Shown here piece by piece: positions 1 through 6,606 of a stretch of 8,855 bases of DNA. The stretch is from contig JBILSZ010000107.1 in assembly GCA_044371755.1 (NCBI GenBank), forward strand, positions 1 to 8,855. The letters are read 5' to 3'. The DNA is from JAIXWP01 sp044371755 (GTDB lineage: Bacteria > Bacteroidota > Bacteroidia > Flavobacteriales_D > Sanyastnellaceae). The notes under the pieces are model-generated. The model saw only the letters and a program-made list of their open reading frames with translations. It searched no databases and was not told where the DNA came from. The position numbers were made by a program, and so were the translations under genes. How positions within the stretch are numbered: position 1 is the first letter of the stretch; each line of letters starts with the position of its first letter.

Positions 1-2285
1 ATCGGTAATTGATCTACGCGCTCTGCGGTGATGCGATCAATATAAAATACGTTTGCTCTGTTGTAGGCATTCGTAACACCTGCATTCAACTCCAATGCGC
101 TATTTTTAAATTTGATATCCTTGCGCACATTGAAATCGAGACGATGGTAGTATGGGAGTCTACCCTCATTGAGGCCGCCGTACTGTATTGTAAGTGCGTC
201 AGCATTTTGAGTAAGGTAGTCTGAAGCAATGCCACCCGTGGTTCCCGTGGCCTGATAATAGCCTTGAGTTTGTGTGAATGGAAGTCCGCTGCCAAGATTC
301 CAACGCATAGAAACTTCCCAAGTTCTTTTTTCGCCAAACTTTTGTGATGCCACAAAGTTGATGTTATGACGACGATCGAAAACAGGATCATACCAAGCAA
401 ATCCGTCCCAACGGCGCACACGTCCGAGAGAATAGACCAAATAGAGGTAGGTATTTTTCTCTTCAAATTTCAATACCACATCAGCGCCTGCGGCCCATCC
501 ACTTTCTACGATGAAGTCCTTTCGCAATACATCTGGTCTGAAAAAGTTAGCCGCATCATCAGGGAAAAGCTTGTTGCGATTGAGATTGGTGACTTGTGTG
601 AAATCTCGGTAGTACCCTTCCACATTCAAGTTCAACTTTTCGGTGATATCAAATTCGAAACCTGCGATGTAGTGTACTGCCTTTTGAAGAGGATTAGCGA
701 CTTCTACCACTTCCTCATTTGGAGTGGTGAACTCCGACTGAAGGTTTTCGGGGCCTGCAAGGAAGCCGTAGAAGAGATTCACTACGTCGCGGTCGCTATT
801 TGTCGCCATTAAGTTTTGAGAGTAAATACCTGCCGCTCCTTTAAATCTCAAACGTTCTGTTGCTCTAAACTTGAAACCCAATCTTGGCTCTGGGCTAAAT
901 ACACTAAGAGCAGCATAATATTGAACGCGAATGCCTGGCTCTAGGATAAAACGTTTGCGATTGAGTTTATAGCTCACATATCCATTGAGTTCTGTGGTGC
1001 TCTGCTCCTGCTCGATGATAATACCGAGTGGGTTAAAGCTATTGAATTTAGTATTGAAACCAACAATATCGATTCCATATTGCAATGCGTCTTCACCAAT
1101 GCTGTATTTAAAATCGAGACCGAAGTTAAAGCTTGTAATAGTGTCTGCTCGGGGAGCATTATTCTCTTCAAATAGCGCAATGCCGTAGCGACTGCGTGAA
1201 AAATTACCACTGATGAGTACAGGTGAACCTTGAGGTACCACGACAAAATTACCACCGAAGCCCACATTGTTCCAGCTCAAATTTGACAAGTTTTGATAGC
1301 GGGTCACATCATCGTCGAACGAAAAACCGAAGAGGTTAAGTTTAGAACCATTCACACCATTGAAACTGATTTTACCATACAAATCAGAATAGTTGAAAGG
1401 CAATCCTTCGCCATCGTTCACGTAGGGATAAAGCACTTGCGATGATTGATCGAGGTATGAATGCTTGGCGCTAAGAATAAAAGAGATCCCCCCTTTTTTG
1501 TCGGTTTGAGGAACAATCGGTCCCTCCACAAGAGCGCGCACTCCAAATGGGTTCAAGCCTGCGCGAGCCTTGATTTCTTTTTTATTACCATCGCGTGTTG
1601 TAATATCCATTACAGATGAAATACGACCTCCGTATTGTGCTCCGAAGCCACCTGTGTATACATCAGCATTAGCAATGATTTCGGTGTCAAATACAGAGAA
1701 AAGACCGATACTGTGGAATGGGTTGTAAACAATCATTCCATCAAGCAACACTTTATTTTGAACAGGACTTCCACCTCGAATAAAAATTTGTCCTCCCTGA
1801 TCTCCAGTGCTCACAAAGCCTGGAAGGGTAGTGAGAACTTGTACCAAATCCGGCTGTCCCCCTATCGATGGAATACGCTTGATGTCTTGGATTCGAATAG
1901 ACTCTACAGAAATATTGACATTGTTCTTTTGATCGCTTTTATCGCTGCTGATTTCAATTTCACCAAGCTCATTCACATTCACTTCCAATTGAATATTGAC
2001 ACTAGCGATACGATTATTTTCAATTTTGACTGGCTGGCGATATTCCTTGAACTCACTTGATTTTACTAAGAGCGTGTAATCTCCAGCTGGGACTTTTGTA
2101 ATGGAGTAATAACCATTTTCATCCGTAGAAGTGCCATAGGTAGTGCCTTCAAGGCCAATGGTGATGAAGATGGCTGGTTCACCATTTTCAGCATTTTTGA
2201 TAAATCCTCTGATAGAACCTTGCGCCAACACATTGAAGGCTGAACAAAGAATAACGAGGCCAAGCAGTATTTTTTTCAAAAACAT
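1..2285 (-). CDS. TonB-dependent outer-membrane receptor with carboxypeptidase-regulatory-like domain, 3' end cut off by window edge
   Basis: Reading the minus strand from ATG at 2285 gives an uninterrupted frame of 761 codons that leaves the window at position 1 without a stop. Residues 1-21 form a signal peptide (lysines, hydrophobic core, cleavage after VLA before QGS). Residues about 23-105 look like a CarboxypepD_reg-like beta-sandwich (GFIKNAENGEPA, then GTSTDENGYYSI and VPAGDYTL). Residues about 125-230 form the plug, with LPGFVST, IFIRGGSP, NKVLLDGMIVYNP and GGFGAQYGGRISSVMDI. The rest is a beta-barrel rich in aromatic strands. The last visible segment (NAGVTNAYNRANVFYID) is typical of the barrel end, so perhaps only 10-30 residues are missing. 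Such receptors import ligands across the outer membrane using TonB/ExbBD energy. The substrate cannot be read from sequence. No SusD-like partner is visible here, but the downstream side is outside the window. No Shine-Dalgarno precedes the ATG. Confidence 0.93.
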   Translation of the reverse strand, partial: MFLKKILLGLVILCSAFNVLAQGSIRGFIKNAENGEPAIFITIGLEGTTYGTSTDENGYYSITKVPAGDYTLLVKSSEFKEYRQPVKIENNRIASVNIQLEVNVNELGEIEISSDKSDQKNNVNISVESIRIQDIKRIPSIGGQPDLVQVLTTLPGFVSTGDQGGQIFIRGGSPVQNKVLLDGMIVYNPFHSIGLFSVFDTEIIANADVYTGGFGAQYGGRISSVMDITTRDGNKKEIKARAGLNPFGVRALVEGPIVPQTDKKGGISFILSAKHSYLDQSSQVLYPYVNDGEGLPFNYSDLYGKISFNGVNGSKLNLFGFSFDDDVTRYQNLSNLSWNNVGFGGNFVVVPQGSPVLISGNFSRSRYGIALFEENNAPRADTITSFNFGLDFKYSIGEDALQYGIDIVGFNTKFNSFNPLGIIIEQEQSTTELNGYVSYKLNRKRFILEPGIRVQYYAALSVFSPEPRLGFKFRATERLRFKGAAGIYSQNLMATNSDRDVVNLFYGFLAGPENLQSEFTTPNEEVVEVANPLQKAVHYIAGFEFDITEKLNLNVEGYYRDFTQVTNLNRNKLFPDDAANFFRPDVLRKDFIVESGWAAGADVVLKFEEKNTYLYLVYSLGRVRRWDGFAWYDPVFDRRHNINFVASQKFGEKRTWEVSMRWNLGSGLPFTQTQGYYQATGTTGGIASDYLTQNADALTIQYGGLNEGRLPYYHRLDFNVRKDIKFKNSALELNAGVTNAYNRANVFYIDRITAERVDQLP

Positions 2286-2307
2286 CTTTACAGGTTTCGT
2301 GCGGACG

Positions 2308-2342
2308 CGAAAGTAATGCATCCGTGAGGGTTTTAATTCAAT
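2308..2342 (-). promoter_or_regulatory. Candidate Bacteroidota-type promoter of the TonB-dependent receptor
   Basis: In the 98-base gap between helicase and receptor, the minus strand carries TACTTTCG (2315-2308), one mismatch from the Bacteroidota -7 consensus TAnnTTTG. An ATTG at 2342-2339, 23 bases upstream, could serve as the -33 element. A start site about 7 bases downstream would leave a leader of only about 15 bases before the ATG. The assignment rests on consensus matching alone. The rest of the gap holds a small palindrome (AATTCCGAATT, 2357-2367) but no terminator with a U-tract after the helicase. Confidence 0.45.
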
Positions 2343-2383
2343 TTTCCACAACAATAAATTCGGAATTGTAGCATGTCTGTCGG

Positions 2384-4837
2384 CTATTGTTCAAACTCAA
2401 TAGACATTTTCCCTACCCTTTCTTCTAAAGTTTCGCTGGTCATTTTCTCGCGCAAGCGATCCACCATTATTGGAAAGGCAAATGGAGTCGGCTTTTCGGG
2501 ATATTTCAAGATTATCTTTTGTGAATTGATTCGATCCAGCGCTGTTCGTAATCTCGGAAGCTCCAATTGATGTTGCAGAACTTCTTCGTATGACTGTTTG
2601 TACAGAAGATTGTAAGGGTCGTAATCTTCAAATACTTTGAAAATAAGCTGACTAGAGCTTTGAAGATGGCGATCCTTGAGCTGCTGGCCGGGGAAGCCTT
2701 TAAAAATAAGTCCTGCTATGGCGGCTATATCTCTGAATTTTCTTTTGGCCAATTCGGTGGCATTTACGCCTGCAAGCATATCTCTCTCCAAACTATTCAC
2801 ATCTGTGAATGCCGATCCAAGGGCTTCCTCAATGGGAATACGCTGATCAGACAACAATTCAAAACCATAATCATTGTAGGCCAGTGAAAGCGAGATGGGA
2901 AATAATTTGCCGATGCGGTAGGCAAAAAGCGAAGCCAAACCTTGGTGAACTGCCCTACCTTCAAAGGGGTAGAACATCGCATGGTGGCCATCTTTAGACT
3001 CAAAAATTTCAATCAAGAATTCATTTTCGCCAGGCACATGGCTGCGTTCGCGTTGCAAGTCGATGATTGGAATGATTTTGAAAAGCTCGGGATCAGAGTC
3101 ATCTTGAATATTGGAAACCTCTGTGAGTTTTCTTCGAATCATATGCGACATGCGGCTTGACAGAGGTAATGTTCCTCCTTGCCAACTGGGAATTTTACCC
3201 GTCATCTTTTCCGACTTTTTCACATAGGCCGTCAGCTCTTTCACCTGAATGAGTTCCAAACCTAAGCCCGCGAACCAAAATGCATCGCCCTCATTGAGAG
3301 AGGCAATAAAGCTCTCCTCGACATGACCTATGAGTCCGCCTCTTTTGTACTTAATCATCATCATCGTGTCACCCACAATGGCGCCAATTGACATGCGGTG
3401 ACGGCGCGCTAGACGCTGATTGGCGATATGATATTTTCCTTCTTTTAAAATTAATTTATTATAATCGGGATAAGCGCTCAGCGAGTCTCCACCGGAGGAG
3501 GTAAAATAGATAATCCACTTCCACTCCTCTAAAGAAATGGTGCTGAAACAATAAGTGTTTTTTATTTCCTCAAAAACAGTATTTGCATCGAATCCTTCGC
3601 CCACCGACAAAGTCACAAGATATTGAATGAGCACATCAAAAGCGCGGATGATGGGCTCTCTATTTTCAATGAACGATGTTTTCACCGCTTCTCTAAGCGC
3701 TGCGGCTTCGATGAGTTCGAGCGAATGTGTTGGAAGAAAGTAAATTCTACTTAGCGCGTCGGGTCTATGACCACTTCGGCCGGCGCGCTGGAGAAATCTG
3801 GCAACACCCTTGGGGCCCCCGATTTGTACAATGGTCTCTACTGGAGCGAAGTCAACACCGAGGTCAAGACTGGAGGTACAGACCACTGCTTTGAGTCGGC
3901 CATCACTAATGGCGTCTTCCACCCAATGTCGCAAATCTTTAGAAATGCTGCCATGGTGCATGGCAATGATTCCCGAAAGGCTCAAGTCATGCTCCAAAAT
4001 ATGGCGATACCAAATCTCACATTGTGCCCTTGTGTTTGTAAAGAGCAGCGTGCTTTTACTTTGATTGATAATAGGCACAACCTGATGCAACATTTTTATT
4101 CCCAAATGGCCTGCCCAAGGCATTTTTTCGGCTTCCTCCGGCATGATTGAAACGATTTCAATTTTCTTTTCATGCGCAGCGCGCACGATGATGCCCGGTC
4201 TGTTGTGCACCAGAACTTCCAACGCTTGCTCCAAGTTACCGATGGTGGCGCTAATTCCCCAAATTTTCAATAAAGGAGACATGGCTCTTAAGCGACTGTT
4301 GGCTAATTCCAGCATCACCCCCCTTTTGGACGAAAGCAATTCATGCCATTCATCAGCAACGAGCAAATCCAGATTTGCGAAAATGGAAGATGCATTCTTT
4401 GCTGCCAACAATAAATGCAGGCTTTCGGGAGTGGTAATTAGTAATTGCGGGAAGGCCTTTTTCTGCGCCGAGCGCTCAGCATCTGTTGTATCCCCCGTGC
4501 GTATCCCAGCGGTAATAGGCAATTGCAATTCTTGAATGACCCTTTGGGCGCTTTGTAAAATCTCCTTCGCCAAAGCCCTGATTGGGGTAATCCAAACAAT
4601 CCGTAGCCCTGAAGGATCCTTGGCGAGACCTGCTCGAATCAAAGCTGGAAGCAGAAGGCTATAGGTTTTTCCACTTCCGGTGGGTGCGTTGACAAGGCCC
4701 TCAGCGCCGCTTTGATAGGCCTTCCAAGCTTCTAATTGAAACGGCAAGGGCGTCCAACCTCTCTCCTTCATCCAAGATTGAGAAAGTTCTACGATATTTG
4801 CATTCGGTAAGAGGGAAGAATTATTTTTTTTCTTCAT
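2384..4837 (-). CDS. DNA ligase-associated DEXH-box helicase (Lhr-type superfamily 2)
   Basis: An ATP-dependent DNA helicase of 817 residues, presumably cytoplasmic and acting in DNA repair. Superfamily 2 motifs appear in order, numbered from the ATG at 4837: Q-motif region TPLPFQ (29-34), Walker A APTGSGKT (51-58), Ia TPIRALA (84-90), TTPESL (135-140), DEWHELL (162-168), SAT (196-198), IV LLFTNTR (264-270), V CTSSLDLGVDF (320-330), VI QRAGRSGHR (350-358). DEWHELL followed by SSKRG, the Lhr-like PSWQGGTLPLS (550-560) and the roughly 800-residue length fit the ligase-associated Lhr family rather than full-length Lhr of about 1500 residues. Family members usually sit with an ATP-dependent ligase, a metallo-beta-lactamase-fold exonuclease and the phosphoesterase PdeM; none is next to it here. 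A TTG at 4858 would add 7 residues. I prefer ATG because AAGG lies 6 bases upstream of it. The stop is TAG at 2384-2386. Confidence 0.93.
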   Translation of the reverse strand: MKKKNNSSLLPNANIVELSQSWMKERGWTPLPFQLEAWKAYQSGAEGLVNAPTGSGKTYSLLLPALIRAGLAKDPSGLRIVWITPIRALAKEILQSAQRVIQELQLPITAGIRTGDTTDAERSAQKKAFPQLLITTPESLHLLLAAKNASSIFANLDLLVADEWHELLSSKRGVMLELANSRLRAMSPLLKIWGISATIGNLEQALEVLVHNRPGIIVRAAHEKKIEIVSIMPEEAEKMPWAGHLGIKMLHQVVPIINQSKSTLLFTNTRAQCEIWYRHILEHDLSLSGIIAMHHGSISKDLRHWVEDAISDGRLKAVVCTSSLDLGVDFAPVETIVQIGGPKGVARFLQRAGRSGHRPDALSRIYFLPTHSLELIEAAALREAVKTSFIENREPIIRAFDVLIQYLVTLSVGEGFDANTVFEEIKNTYCFSTISLEEWKWIIYFTSSGGDSLSAYPDYNKLILKEGKYHIANQRLARRHRMSIGAIVGDTMMMIKYKRGGLIGHVEESFIASLNEGDAFWFAGLGLELIQVKELTAYVKKSEKMTGKIPSWQGGTLPLSSRMSHMIRRKLTEVSNIQDDSDPELFKIIPIIDLQRERSHVPGENEFLIEIFESKDGHHAMFYPFEGRAVHQGLASLFAYRIGKLFPISLSLAYNDYGFELLSDQRIPIEEALGSAFTDVNSLERDMLAGVNATELAKRKFRDIAAIAGLIFKGFPGQQLKDRHLQSSSQLIFKVFEDYDPYNLLYKQSYEEVLQHQLELPRLRTALDRINSQKIILKYPEKPTPFAFPIMVDRLREKMTSETLEERVGKMSIEFEQ

Positions 4838-4850
4838 AAATCGCCTTGCA

Positions 4851-4883
4851 TTTGGCAATATGCATTAATACATATTACTTTAG
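4851..4883 (+). promoter_or_regulatory. Candidate promoter of the secreted TPR gene
   Basis: TTTG at 4851-4854 and TACTTTAG at 4876-4883 are separated by 21 bases, a good match to the Bacteroidota TTTG / TAnnTTTG architecture, with one mismatch in the -7 element. The predicted start lies near 4890, giving a leader of about 30 bases to the ATG at 4922. The upstream element overlaps the extra codons the helicase would have if it began at TTG 4858. I see no comparable -7 element for the helicase on the opposite strand. Confidence 0.5.
4857..4876. promoter_or_regulatory. 20-bp near-perfect palindrome, candidate operator
   Basis: AATATGCATTAATACATATT is a two-fold symmetric site in which 9 of 10 base pairs match; only 4863/4870 break the symmetry. 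It fills the spacer of the predicted TPR-gene promoter and lies about 20 bases upstream of the helicase ATG, so a dimeric regulator bound here could affect both divergent genes. No regulator gene is in the window. The site is AT-rich, so chance remains possible. Confidence 0.35.
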
Positions 4884-4921
4884 GCATTGTTTTTGAAAAA
4901 TCGTTGCAAAAATCCAAAGGA

Positions 4922-5650
4922 ATGAAAAAGATTGTAATGGCATTGGCCGTAATAATTTCAACTGCGCTCTCTGCCGCTGCTCAAGATAGCAGAGAATACA
5001 AAGACCTTCTCACACTTTTCGTTAGTGAGAAATATGACAAAGTGGTTCAGAAGGCCACAAGCTATACTGAAGACGAAGACACTAAGAAAGACGCCATGCC
5101 ATATCTCTTTTTGAGTATGTCGTATTTTGAGATGAATAAAAAAGACGAGTTGCGTGCTCGTTATCCAGATGCATTTAAGCTTTGCTTAAAGTATGTAAAA
5201 GCATATTCTTCTAAGGATAAGGATCGCATCTACTATGCTGAGTACGAAGATTTCTTTGCAAAACTTCGTTACGCAGTTATCGCCGAAGGCGAGTTGATGA
5301 TGGATCAAGCCAAGTACACCAAGGCAAAATCAATGTACAGTTATCTCATCAATATTGACGAAAAAGACGCTGGTGCACACATCTACTTAGGTATGACTTT
5401 CATTGCCTTAAAGAGTAAAAAAGAGGCTGAAACTGCTTTTGCTACCGCGAAAGCAATGCTGACTGATAAAACAGCTAAGACCAATACCAAGGAACTTTCA
5501 GATCTATTAAAGAATGCTTTGATTACATATTCACTTCGTTTGAATGATGAAGGAAGCAAAGGCGTTGCGAAAGAATGGATGGAATTGGGGATGGATCTCT
5601 TCCAAAATGATAAAGAATACAAAGTCACCTACGATAGCATCAACGGATAA
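4922..5650 (+). CDS. Secreted protein with probable tetratricopeptide (TPR) repeats
   Basis: The product has 242 residues. A signal peptide spans residues 1-20 (MKK, hydrophobic stretch, SAAA before QDS), with no lipobox cysteine, so a soluble periplasmic or exported protein is expected. The mature part is strongly helical and lysine-rich. TPR-like helical pairs are seen around 28-72 (FVSEKYDKVVQKA, then YLFLSMSYFEM), and more clearly around 117-150 (AEGELMMDQAKYTKAKSMYSYL) and 151-182 (AHIYLGMTFIALKSKKEAETAFATA). TPRs mediate protein contacts and no catalytic motif is visible, so I assign no function. The ATG at 4922 is chosen over a TTG at 4904 because it begins the signal peptide directly. 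AAAGGA abuts this ATG but is too close to be an effective ribosome-binding site. It is the only plus-strand gene here, divergent from the helicase and convergent with the acyltransferase. Confidence 0.85.
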   Translation: MKKIVMALAVIISTALSAAAQDSREYKDLLTLFVSEKYDKVVQKATSYTEDEDTKKDAMPYLFLSMSYFEMNKKDELRARYPDAFKLCLKYVKAYSSKDKDRIYYAEYEDFFAKLRYAVIAEGELMMDQAKYTKAKSMYSYLINIDEKDAGAHIYLGMTFIALKSKKEAETAFATAKAMLTDKTAKTNTKELSDLLKNALITYSLRLNDEGSKGVAKEWMELGMDLFQNDKEYKVTYDSING

Positions 5651-5654
5651 ATGA

Positions 5655-6599
5655 CTATTTTAAATAAAGACTGATGAGACGGGGCCATTGGCCCCGTCCG
5701 CCGTTTATAGAGTATAGTGGAGTGAGCTTGCCTCCAAACTGTCTAAAAAAACCTTCTACTTCAGGAATCATCGAACCTTCAAAATCGAAGGTGGTAAATC
5801 CCATTTCTTTAGCTTTTATAATCGCGCTGCGCAAAGCCAGCGGGCCTGCTGCATTTTGCTGTTGAGATTTATCGGTGGAACCAAAAAGATAATAACACTT
5901 TTCATTCTGTCCGCAAACGAGCGCGGCCGCAACGGGTGTCTCGCCATCAGAAATTATAGAATAATGCATCGACGGCAACCCTAACAATGATCGAAGGATC
6001 TGATCATTCCAGTCTAGTCCTTTTCTTCGAAGATTATCTGTAAATAATTGATGAGCCAACTCGATGTTTGACTTATGCGATAATTCGAGAGTGCCTTGTT
6101 TTCCTTTAGAAATTTTATTGCGAAGTTTGGGATCAAAGCCTGCTTCCAATTGCTCCACGGAACTATTAAGCCTCAAAAGGTAGGTGTACCGGGTTGTGAC
6201 ATTAATTTTTTTCCAAATAAAACTCTGGAAGTCTTGAAATTCTGGAGGAAATTCAATTTTAAAAAAATGGAAATTCGAATGAATTAAAAAATGTGCAATG
6301 GCCTCCATGAACTTTTTTGTTTCCGACTGAATACCAGCAACCGATTTTTTTTCAGAGAAAAAAAACAAACCACAATGCGAAGCAAAGGGCGGAGTGATCA
6401 AGATTTCTAACCCCCATTTTTTTCTTTGATAGGCGCACCAACCTCCGACAATATCACCATTATCCGCTATGATCGCAAATCTTCTAAGCCCCGAATCATA
6501 AGCTCCAGCCCACATTTTTGAAGAATAGACCTCATTAGATTTTTTTTGAATAGAATCAAATAATTCGACATCGATTTCCTCAACGGGGACAACTTTCAT
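5655..6599 (-). CDS. FemAB/GNAT-like N-acyltransferase (BioF2-like fold)
   Basis: The product has 314 residues, without signal peptide or membrane segment, so a cytoplasmic enzyme is expected. The layout suits a tandem-GNAT FemAB-like protein. The N-terminal half ends in IEFPPEFQDFQSF (115-127). The C-terminal half has LRNKISKGKQG (159-169), the substrate-side helix FTDNLRRKG (186-194), the strand pair HYSIISDGETPVAAALVCG (212-230), YYLFGSTDK (236-244), GPLALRSAIIKAKEMGFTTFDFEGS (252-276) and VEGFFRQFGG (281-290). FDFEGS followed by FFRQFGG is characteristic of Bacteroidota members of this family, which transfer acyl or aminoacyl groups; the acceptor cannot be told from sequence. Its ATG lies 7 bases after the stop of the oxidoreductase, so the two are very likely co-transcribed and may act on the same sugar or envelope precursor. 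Its 3' end contains the hairpin at 5678-5698. The gene has an unusual number of A/T homopolymer runs. No SD precedes the ATG. Confidence 0.82.
   Translation of the reverse strand: MKVVPVEEIDVELFDSIQKKSNEVYSSKMWAGAYDSGLRRFAIIADNGDIVGGWCAYQRKKWGLEILITPPFASHCGLFFFSEKKSVAGIQSETKKFMEAIAHFLIHSNFHFFKIEFPPEFQDFQSFIWKKINVTTRYTYLLRLNSSVEQLEAGFDPKLRNKISKGKQGTLELSHKSNIELAHQLFTDNLRRKGLDWNDQILRSLLGLPSMHYSIISDGETPVAAALVCGQNEKCYYLFGSTDKSQQQNAAGPLALRSAIIKAKEMGFTTFDFEGSMIPEVEGFFRQFGGKLTPLYSINGGRGQWPRLISLYLK
5678..5698. terminator. GC-rich hairpin between convergent genes, possible bidirectional terminator
   Basis: The arms GACGGGGCC (5678-5686) and GGCCCCGTC (5690-5698) form a perfect 9-bp stem with an ATT loop, 27 bases after the TPR gene's stop codon. 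It lies wholly inside the coding sequence of the convergent acyltransferase, covering its residues 301-308. No clean U-tract follows on the plus strand. On the minus strand a loose U-rich stretch (TCTTTATTT) begins a few bases further on. Stem strength and position suggest termination or 3'-end protection; the poor U-tract keeps confidence moderate. Confidence 0.42.
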
Positions 6600-6606
6600 A
6601 GAGTGC

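Noticed and set aside
366..812. A 148-codon plus-strand reading frame antisense to the receptor
   Set aside because: The opposite strand has a continuous, motif-rich receptor frame; this translation has no recognisable domain, signal peptide or start context.
1635..2060. A 141-codon plus-strand reading frame over the receptor's plug region
   Set aside because: It lies antisense to conserved plug motifs and has low-complexity composition typical of a shadow frame.
2244..2285. Possible lipoprotein signal in the receptor (cysteine at residue 14)
   Set aside because: The residues before the cysteine (LVIL) do not fit a lipobox, and a better signal peptidase I site follows at residue 21.
3767..4535. 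Overlapping plus-strand frames antisense to the helicase core
   Set aside because: They lie across helicase motifs II to VI on the other strand and show no protein-like features of their own.
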